From Streptomyces echinatus (GTDB lineage: Bacteria; Actinomycetota; Actinomycetes; Streptomycetales; Streptomycetaceae): a DNA stretch of 64,000 nt. The stretch lies in contig NZ_JACHJK010000005.1 in NCBI RefSeq assembly GCF_014203595.1, forward strand, positions 402,105-466,104, read 5' to 3'. The notes beneath the pieces are model-generated. The model was not told the DNA's origin. It worked only from the letters and a program-made list of their open reading frames with translations, and made no database searches. This document shows, in pieces, positions 57,947-64,000 of this stretch. The position numbers and the translations under genes were made by a program. Position 1 is the first letter of the stretch. Every line of letters begins with the position of its first letter.

Positions 57947-58549
57947 ATGGAAACGCCTCCGCCGCCCACTCCGCGCACCGAGCCCACCGACGCGGACGTA
58001 GAGGCCTTCAAGCAGCAGCTGGGCCGCCCGCCGCGGGGCCTGCGGGCCATCGCGCACCGTTGCCCGTGCGGTCAGCCGGACGTCGTGGAGACGGCGCCGC
58101 GCCTGCCCGACGGCACGCCCTTCCCGACGACGTACTACCTGACGTGCCCGCGCGCCGCCTCGGCGATCGGCACGCTGGAGGCGGACGGCGTCATGAAGGA
58201 GATGACCGAGCGGCTGGCGACCGACCCCGAGCTGGCCGCCGCCTACCGGGCCGCGCACGAGGATTACATCCGGCGCCGGGACGAGATCGAGGTCCTGGCG
58301 GGCTTCCCCAGCGCGGGCGGCATGCCGGACCGCGTGAAGTGCCTGCACGTCCTCGTGGCCCACTCGCTGGCCGCGGGGCCGGGCGTGAACCCGCTCGGCG
58401 ACGAGGCGATCGCCATGCTCCCGGAATGGTGGCGCAAGGGCCCCTGCGTGACGCCGTCCGGGCCGCCGTGCGGCGGACGGCAGATGGAGACGGCGGAGGA
58501 CGGCACGGGCCCCTTCGCGGTGCGACCCGTCGAGGAGGACGAGCAGTGA
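57947..58549 (+). CDS. DUF501 family protein
   Basis: A 200-residue soluble protein of the DUF501 family, nearly always between divIC and ppx in actinobacteria. Family-typical parts: FKQQLGRPPRGLRAIAHRCPCGQPDVV with a Cys pair, PFPTTYYLTCPRAASAIGTLE, and GMPDRVKCLHVLVAHSLA. (Quoted pieces are parts only.) Function unknown. ATG 57947 has a weak GAAAG site. The stop overlaps the ppx GTG start. Confidence 0.9.
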   Translation: METPPPPTPRTEPTDADVEAFKQQLGRPPRGLRAIAHRCPCGQPDVVETAPRLPDGTPFPTTYYLTCPRAASAIGTLEADGVMKEMTERLATDPELAAAYRAAHEDYIRRRDEIEVLAGFPSAGGMPDRVKCLHVLVAHSLAAGPGVNPLGDEAIAMLPEWWRKGPCVTPSGPPCGGRQMETAEDGTGPFAVRPVEEDEQ

Positions 58550-59487
58550 CCCGCGTCGCCGCCATCGACTGCGGCACCAACTCCATCCGGCTGCTGGTCG
58601 CCGACGCCGATCCGGTGACGGGCGAACTGACCGACCTGGACCGCCGGATGACGATCGTGCGGCTCGGCCAGGGTGTCGACCGCACCGGCCGGCTCGCCCC
58701 CGAGGCGCTGGAGCGCACCTTCGCCGCCTGCCGTGAATACGCGGCCGTCATCAAGGAGTACGGCGCCGAGCGGCTCCGCTTCGTCGCCACCTCCGCCTCC
58801 CGGGACGCCGAGAACCGGGACGACTTCGTGCGCGGCGTGCTGGACATCCTCGGGGTGGAGCCCGAGGTCATCACCGGTGACCAGGAGGCCGAGTTCTCCT
58901 TCACCGGCGCCACGCGGGAACTCGCCGGCCGTGCCGACCTCACCCGGCCCTACCTGGTGGTGGACATCGGTGGCGGCTCGACCGAGTTCGTCGTCGGCGA
59001 CGACCACGTACGTGCCGCCCGGTCGGTCGACGTCGGCTGTGTGCGGATGACCGAGCGGCACCTGGTGCACGAGGGCAAGGTGGACGACCCGCCCGCCGAG
59101 GAGCGGATCGCGGCCATAAGGGCCGACATCGAGGCCGCCCTGGACCTCGCCGAGGAGACCGTCCCGCTGCGCGAGGCGCACACCCTGGTGGGCCTGGCCG
59201 GATCCGTCACCACGGTGTCCGCCATCGCCCAGGAGCTGCCCGAGTACGACTCCGCGCGCATCCACCACTCCCGGATCTCCCGGGACCGCGTGCGCGAGAT
59301 CACCGAGTGGCTGCTGCGCTCCACGCACGCCGAGCGCGCCGCGGTCCCGTCCATGCATCCCGGCCGGGTCGACGTCATCGGCGCGGGCGCCCTCGTGCTG
59401 CTGGCGATCATGGAGCGGACCGGTGCCGAGGAGGTCGTCGTCAGCGAGCACGACATCCTCGACGGCATCGCGTGGTCGGTGGCGTGA
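58546..59487 (+). CDS. ppx: Exopolyphosphatase / pppGpp phosphatase family (Ppx/GppA)
   Basis: A 313-residue member of the Ppx/GppA branch of the actin-like ATPase fold. AAIDCGTNSIRLLVADAD is the phosphate-1 motif, VVDIGGGSTEFVV is phosphate-2, and GLAGSVTTVSAI completes the site. It lacks the C-terminal HD domain of E. coli Ppx, as in other actinobacterial short forms. It would release phosphate from polyphosphate or act on (p)ppGpp. GTG 58546 overlaps the DUF501 stop. Confidence 0.93.
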   Translation: MTRVAAIDCGTNSIRLLVADADPVTGELTDLDRRMTIVRLGQGVDRTGRLAPEALERTFAACREYAAVIKEYGAERLRFVATSASRDAENRDDFVRGVLDILGVEPEVITGDQEAEFSFTGATRELAGRADLTRPYLVVDIGGGSTEFVVGDDHVRAARSVDVGCVRMTERHLVHEGKVDDPPAEERIAAIRADIEAALDLAEETVPLREAHTLVGLAGSVTTVSAIAQELPEYDSARIHHSRISRDRVREITEWLLRSTHAERAAVPSMHPGRVDVIGAGALVLLAIMERTGAEEVVVSEHDILDGIAWSVA

Positions 59488-59548
59488 CGCTCTTTTGTTA
59501 CTAGCCGGTAGCCATCGGCTGAGCAGGTCGGATAACGTCTGAGCGGGG

Positions 59549-59574
59549 CTGAGGGCCCTTCTGGGGCCCCTCGG
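59549..59574 (+). terminator. Hairpin after ppx
   Basis: CTGAGGGCCC and GGGGCCCCTCGG form a short stem with a TTCT loop about 60 bases after ppx. Confidence 0.5.
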
Positions 59575-59594
59575 TGACGGCCGGTCGGAAAAGT

Positions 59595-59612
59595 TCGTGA
59601 AGTTCTTCACAA
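59595..59612 (+). promoter_or_regulatory. Rex operator-like site upstream of ndh
   Basis: TCGTGAA-GTTC-TTCACAA matches the Rex consensus TTGTGAA-N4-TTCACAA at 13 of 14 defined positions. Rex senses NADH/NAD+ and is known to control ndh in Streptomyces. The site is about 320 bases before the ndh start. The rest of 59613-59931 contains TTGACA at about 59788 and no gene. Confidence 0.8.
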
Positions 59613-59931
59613 GGAATTCCGTCCGGCAGGCCCGCGAAAGAGGGCCGATCGGCCCTTCCGGGGGATCCTCGCCCGTTTGAACATGTTCAGACGGTGGGTG
59701 CAGAAGGGGCCCTGAGGGGGGTGTTCCGCGGTCGTCGCGAGGGGCTCACCGCCACCCGTCCGACTCAGAGAGGCAGCTCACGCGGCCTTGACAACGGGTC
59801 AGACCGCCCAGCGGTTCCCCTGCGGCGGCATGACCTGCGTCACGCGAGTCGCGGAGTTTAGCACAGGGCCTGTCGAACCTTGTGAAGGGGCGCACGAGCA
59901 CCCCTGCCGAGGCGGGTGGATACTCGATGGC

Positions 59932-61311
59932 ATGAGCACCACGGAGCGTCCCAGGATCCTCGTAGTAGGCGGTGGGTACGTAGGCCTGTACGCAGCTCGG
60001 CGCATCCTCAAGAAGATGCGCTACGGCGAGGCGACCGTCACGGTCGTCGACCCCCGGTCGTACATGACCTACCAGCCCTTCCTCCCCGAAGCCGCCGCCG
60101 GCAACATCTCCCCTCGGCACGTCGTCGTCCCGCTGCGACGCGTGCTGCCGAAGGCGGAGGTCCTCACCGGTCGGGTCACCACCATCGACCAGGACCGCAA
60201 GGTCGCCACGATCGCCCCGCTCGTGGGCGAGGCGTACGAGCTGCCCTTCGACTACCTCGTCATCGCGATGGGCGCGGTCTCCCGCACCTTCCCGATCCCC
60301 GGCCTCGCCGAGCAGGGCATCGGCATGAAGGGCATCGAGGAGTCCATCGGCCTGCGCAACCACGTCCTGGAGCAGCTGGACAAGGCCGACTCCACGACCG
60401 ACGAGGAGATCCGCCGCAAGGCGCTGACCTTCGTCTTCATCGGCGGTGGCTTCGCGGGCGCGGAGACCATCGGCGAGGTCGAGGACATGGCCCGGGACGC
60501 GGCCAAGTACTACAAGAACGTGTCCCGCGAGGACATGCGGTTCGTCCTCGTCGACGCCGCCGACAAGATCCTTCCCGAGGTCGGCCCCAAGCTCGGCCAG
60601 TACGGCAAGGAGCACCTGGAGAGCCGCGGCGTGGAGATCTACCTCTCCACCTCGATGGATTCCTGCGTCGACGGTCACGTGGTGCTGAAGAACGGCCTCG
60701 AGGTCGACTCCAACACGATCGTCTGGACCGCCGGCGTCAAGCCGAACCCGGCCCTCGCCCGCTTCGGTCTGCCCCTCGGCCCCCGCGGCCACGTCGACTG
60801 CGAGCCGACCCTCCAGGTCAAGGGCACGGACTACATCTGGGCCGCCGGTGACAACGCACAGGTCCCGGACCTCGTCGGCCGCAAGGCGGGCAACGAGAAC
60901 GCCTGGTGCCCGCCGAACGCCCAGCACGCGCTGCGCCAGGCCAAGGTCCTCGGCGACAACGTGATCTCCGGTATGCGGGGCTTCCCGCAGAAGGAGTACG
61001 AGCACGCCAACAAGGGTGCGGTCGCCGGTCTCGGCCTGCACAAGGGCGTGGCGATGATCGTCATGGGCAAGATGAAGATCAAGCTCAAGGGCCGCCTCGC
61101 CTGGTACATGCACCGTGGCTACCACGGCATGGCGATGCCGACCTTCAACCGCAAGATCCGCGTCTTCGCCGACTGGACCCTCGGCATGTTCCTCAAGCGC
61201 GAGGTCGTCTCCCTCGGCGCCATGGAGAACCCCCGCGAGGAGTTCTACGAGGCCGCCAAGCCGGCGCCGGTCGCCGCCGCCAAGACCGAGGAGAAGGCCA
61301 AGGCCTCCTGA
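59932..61311 (+). CDS. ndh: Type II NADH dehydrogenase
   Basis: A 459-residue single-subunit NADH:quinone oxidoreductase on the inner membrane face. ILVVGGGYVGLYAARRIL is the FAD motif, FVFIGGGFAGAETIGEVED the NADH motif, and YIWAAGDNAQVPD the second FAD motif. The C-terminal amphipathic region (about 380-440) would bind the membrane. ATG 59932. A Rex-like operator upstream suggests redox control. It feeds electrons to menaquinone without pumping protons. Confidence 0.95.
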   Translation: MSTTERPRILVVGGGYVGLYAARRILKKMRYGEATVTVVDPRSYMTYQPFLPEAAAGNISPRHVVVPLRRVLPKAEVLTGRVTTIDQDRKVATIAPLVGEAYELPFDYLVIAMGAVSRTFPIPGLAEQGIGMKGIEESIGLRNHVLEQLDKADSTTDEEIRRKALTFVFIGGGFAGAETIGEVEDMARDAAKYYKNVSREDMRFVLVDAADKILPEVGPKLGQYGKEHLESRGVEIYLSTSMDSCVDGHVVLKNGLEVDSNTIVWTAGVKPNPALARFGLPLGPRGHVDCEPTLQVKGTDYIWAAGDNAQVPDLVGRKAGNENAWCPPNAQHALRQAKVLGDNVISGMRGFPQKEYEHANKGAVAGLGLHKGVAMIVMGKMKIKLKGRLAWYMHRGYHGMAMPTFNRKIRVFADWTLGMFLKREVVSLGAMENPREEFYEAAKPAPVAAAKTEEKAKAS

Positions 61312-61333
61312 CCCTCACCGGTCGCCTCACCGA

Positions 61334-61375
61334 CCGAAGGACCTCCTGCCATCCGTGGTGCGGGAGGTCCTTCGG
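61334..61375 (+). terminator. Hairpin after ndh
   Basis: CCGAAGGACCTCC (61334-61346) pairs perfectly with GGAGGTCCTTCGG (61363-61375), 22 bases after the ndh stop. Confidence 0.8.
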
Positions 61376-61510
61376 CGTTCCCGGGCAGCGGTCCAATGGC
61401 CCATACGCCTGCTTTGCCCACTCGTAACTCCATTGCGGGACTGTGCTGAGCGCCGTGCGGTGTTTACGTGGTAACCGGCATCCGGGATCGTCGTCTTGGA
61501 GGTGTGCGCC

Positions 61511-62803
61511 ATGGCCGACGCCGCGTCGCGGCTGAGGAGTCTTGCCGAGCAGATGCTGGGAGCCCCGCTCCCCTTGCGGGTGAGGGCCTGGGACGGATCA
61601 CAGGCCGGGCCGCCGGACGCGCCGGCGCTCGTGCTGCGCAACCGCCGCGCCCTGCGCCGCATCCTGTTCAAACCGGGCGAACTGGGCCTCGCCCGCGCCT
61701 GGGTCGCCGGCGACCTGGAGATCGAGGGCGACCTGTACACCGCGCTCGACGCGATGGCGGGCCTCGTCTGGGAGCGCGGGGAGGACTCCCGCGGCCTCGT
61801 CCGGGCCGTGCGCGACCCCGCCGTCCGGGCCGCCGCCCGCGACCTGCTGAAGCTTGCGGGCCCGCCGATCCCGCCCGCCCCGCCGCGCGAGGAGATCCGC
61901 AGACCCCGCCGGCACCTGCACACCCGCCGCACCGACCGACGGGCCATCAGCCACCACTACGACGTCGGCAACGACTTCTACGAGCTCGTCCTCGGCCCCT
62001 CCATGGTGTACTCCTGCGCCTACTGGGAGGACGCCGGCACCCTGGAGTCCGCCCAGCGCGACAAGCTCGAACTGATCTGCGCCAAGCTGGGCCTGAAGGA
62101 GGGGCAGCGGCTGCTGGACGTCGGCTGCGGCTGGGGCTCCATGGCCATCCACGCGGCCCGCGAGCACGGGGTGAGCGTCCTCGGGGTCACCCTGTCCCAG
62201 GAACAGGCGGCGTACGCCCGCAAGCGCGTCGCCGACGAGGGGCTGACCGACCGGGTGGAGATCAGGGTCCAGGACTACCGGGACGTCGCGGACGGCCCCT
62301 TCGACGCGATCTCCTCCATCGGCATGGCCGAACACGTCGGCGCCGAACGCTACCTGGAGTACGCCCGCCGGCTGTACGCCCTGCTGGGTCCCGGCGGCCG
62401 GCTGCTCAACCACCAGATCGCCCGCCGCCCGCAGCGGGACGAGACGGCGTACGAGGTGGACGCGTTCATCGACGCCTACGTCTTCCCCGACGGCGAACTC
62501 GCCCCTCTCGGCACCACCGTCACCCAGCTGGAGCACGCCGGGTTCGAGGTCCGTGACGTGGAGTCCCTCCGCGAGCACTACGCCCGCACGCTGCGCGGCT
62601 GGGTGGCCAATCTGGAGGCCGGCTGGGGCCGGGCGGCCGGGCTCGCCGGGCCGAACCGGGCCCGCGTCTGGCGGCTGTACATGGCCGCCTGCGCCCTCGC
62701 CTTCGAGCACAACCGCATCGGCGTCAACCAGGTCCTGGCGGTCCGCGCCCCGGAGTCCGGCGCCTCGGGACTGCCGCTGCGGGCCCGCACCTGGCACGCC
62801 TGA
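61511..62803 (+). CDS. cfa: Cyclopropane-fatty-acyl-phospholipid synthase family
   Basis: A 430-residue SAM-dependent CFA-type methyltransferase. An N-terminal domain (about 1-130) is followed by AISHHYDVGNDFYELVLGPS, the hallmark of the family, then SAM motif I LLDVGCGWGSMAIHAA and SSIGMAEHVG. It would methylenate or methylate unsaturated acyl chains in membrane lipids. ATG 61511 has GGAGG 8 bases upstream. The desaturase at 9.4 kb could supply unsaturated chains. Convergent with the partial permease gene. Confidence 0.93.
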   Translation: MADAASRLRSLAEQMLGAPLPLRVRAWDGSQAGPPDAPALVLRNRRALRRILFKPGELGLARAWVAGDLEIEGDLYTALDAMAGLVWERGEDSRGLVRAVRDPAVRAAARDLLKLAGPPIPPAPPREEIRRPRRHLHTRRTDRRAISHHYDVGNDFYELVLGPSMVYSCAYWEDAGTLESAQRDKLELICAKLGLKEGQRLLDVGCGWGSMAIHAAREHGVSVLGVTLSQEQAAYARKRVADEGLTDRVEIRVQDYRDVADGPFDAISSIGMAEHVGAERYLEYARRLYALLGPGGRLLNHQIARRPQRDETAYEVDAFIDAYVFPDGELAPLGTTVTQLEHAGFEVRDVESLREHYARTLRGWVANLEAGWGRAAGLAGPNRARVWRLYMAACALAFEHNRIGVNQVLAVRAPESGASGLPLRARTWHA

Positions 62804-62829
62804 CGGCCGGCACCGCCCCGGAACGACGA

Positions 62830-62860
62830 AAGGGGGCCCCGCGGTCGCGGGGGCCCCTTC
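62830..62860. terminator. Bidirectional hairpin between cfa and the convergent permease
   Basis: AAGGGGGCCCCGCG and CGCGGGGGCCCCTT pair with one slip around GT. It lies in the 80-base convergent gap and can serve both genes. Confidence 0.75.
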
Positions 62861-62883
62861 CGGTCGGCGTACCGTCCGTACGG

Positions 62884-64000
62884 CTACTCGGCCTTGATGG
62901 CCGCCAGCATGTTCAGCCGGGCGGCACGGCGGGCCGGCCACAGCGCGGCCAGGACGCCGACCCCACCCGCCAGCAGCAGGAAGACCGCCATCCGGCCCCA
63001 GGGCAGGACCAGTTCGTACGTCGGCATCTTCGTGCCCAGCAGCTCGCCCGCCGCCCAGCCGAAGAACACGCCCAGCCCGATGCCCAGCACACCGCCGAAC
63101 AGGGAGATCACCAGGGACTCCAGGCGGACCATCCGCTTGACCGCCCTGCGCTCCAGGCCGATCGCGCGGAGCATGCCGATCTCCTGCGCACGCTCGAAGA
63201 CGGACATCGCCAGGGTGTTGATGACGCCGAGCACGGCCACGATCACCGCCATGCCGAGCAGGCCGTAGACCAGGTTCAGCATCAGCGTGAACATCTTCGC
63301 GATCTCGTCGGAGATGTCCTGCTTGTCCTGGACCTTGATCGCCGGGTTGGAGCCGAGGACCTTCTCCAGCCCGTCCTTGGCCGAGTCGGAGGCGCCGTCC
63401 GCGGTCTTGACCATGACCTGCATGTCGGCCGGGTCGGTCAGGTGCGGGGTGAGGACCTTGTTGTCGAGGAGGATGCCGTTGAGCATGTCGTTGCCCTCGT
63501 ACACCCCTGCGACGGTCAGCCGCTGTGCCTTGCCGTCCTCGAAGTGCGCGGTGAACTGCGAGCCGGGCTTCCAGCCGTGGTCCTTGGCCCGGTCCTCGTC
63601 CACGACGACCCGGGTGCCGCCCACCGAGAAGGAGCCGTCGGTCACCTTCAGGTCCGTCAGCTTGCCGATGGCCGCGCCGTCGACGCCGGTCAGGAACTCG
63701 GTCGAGCCGTCGATGCGGGACTCACCGTTGCGCAGCGGGCTGCTGTCGGTGACACCGTCGGCGCCGGCGAGCTTCCGCGCCACGTCGGGGGAGAGCGGGC
63801 CGCGGTTGGCCATCGAGACGACGTAGTCGGCGCGGATCGCCGAGCTGGCCATCTTGTCGATCGAGGTCTGCAGGCTGCCCGCCATCACCGTCATGCCGGT
63901 GATCAGGGTCAGCCCGATCATCAGGGCGGAGGCGGTGGCCGCCGTACGGCGCGGGTTGCGCACCGAGTTCTGCCGGGCCAGCTTGCCCGACACCCCGAAG
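62884..64000 (-). CDS. FtsX-like ABC transporter permease, partial (5' end outside window)
   Basis: About 370 C-terminal codons of a MacB/FtsX-type permease; the frame is open to the right window edge. SVRNPRRTAATASALMIGLT marks the start of the second half, then an extracytoplasmic domain (about 70 to 235 of the visible part) and four C-terminal helices. The end is WPARRAARLNMLAAIKAE. It closely parallels the second half of the permease at 32800-35382. An ATPase gene is expected beyond the window. Confidence 0.92.
   Translation of the reverse strand, partial: FGVSGKLARQNSVRNPRRTAATASALMIGLTLITGMTVMAGSLQTSIDKMASSAIRADYVVSMANRGPLSPDVARKLAGADGVTDSSPLRNGESRIDGSTEFLTGVDGAAIGKLTDLKVTDGSFSVGGTRVVVDEDRAKDHGWKPGSQFTAHFEDGKAQRLTVAGVYEGNDMLNGILLDNKVLTPHLTDPADMQVMVKTADGASDSAKDGLEKVLGSNPAIKVQDKQDISDEIAKMFTLMLNLVYGLLGMAVIVAVLGVINTLAMSVFERAQEIGMLRAIGLERRAVKRMVRLESLVISLFGGVLGIGLGVFFGWAAGELLGTKMPTYELVLPWGRMAVFLLLAGGVGVLAALWPARRAARLNMLAAIKAE

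Overview
The window is a stretch of the chromosomal core of a Streptomyces species. The evidence is very high GC with strong third-position GC bias, frequent GTG and TTG starts with GGAG-type ribosome sites, ATGA/GTGA stop-start overlaps, and hallmark genes: Rpf cell-wall enzymes behind a c-di-AMP riboswitch, TamR/Tam, glmU-prs-rplY-pth and eno-divIC-ppx-ndh. The gene order matches, from memory and unchecked, the S. coelicolor region around SCO3139 down to SCO3090, so most genes can be named by both sequence and position.

Layout. 1-5.3 kb: galactose uptake and Leloir pathway (SSS symporter divergent from galT-galE-galK). 5.9-8.7 kb: an atypical LuxR-type response regulator, tamR/tam, and a RelE/Phd toxin-antitoxin pair. 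8.7-13.5 kb: TetR regulator with acyl desaturase, then divergent ppc. 13.5-18.5 kb: a minus-strand housekeeping block (membrane protein, pth, rplY, prs, glmU, tRNA-Gln), with an accessory HTH gene abutting the tRNA. 19.5-20.8 kb: an orphan histidine kinase.

20.9-26.5 kb is the most unusual segment. It is a compact cluster of conflict-type domains: a SUKH-3 protein, a YwqJ-like deaminase, a WHH-nuclease-like domain fused to SUKH-1, and a 1042-residue protein joining an Imm35/YrhB-like domain, a roughly 600-residue Pro/Gly/Ala linker, a deaminase-like domain and SUKH-4. None has an obvious secretion signal. These families and their associations are known from comparative genomics of polymorphic toxins, but what this intracellular set does is not something I can state.

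26.8-35.4 kb: DivIVA-like coiled-coil protein, acetate-type symporter with DUF485 partner, DHA2 drug exporter, and an ABC/FtsX exporter. 35.7-46.2 kb: mfd, several regulators, a truncated lipoprotein next to an intact HNH lipoprotein paralogue, and a Ser/Thr kinase. 46.4-53.4 kb: secreted DUF1906 protein, SurA-like lipoprotein, MazG, and a TPR NTPase coupled to a cytochrome P450 with a repetitive Pro-rich N-terminus. 53.6-64 kb: rpfC, riboswitch-rpfA, eno, divIC, DUF501, ppx, ndh behind a Rex-like site, cfa, and the 3' part of a second FtsX-type permease cut by the window end.

Starts were chosen by ribosome-site spacing and family length. Small regulatory sites are called from symmetry or known consensus only. 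Gene symbols rest on family recognition plus synteny, without database searches.
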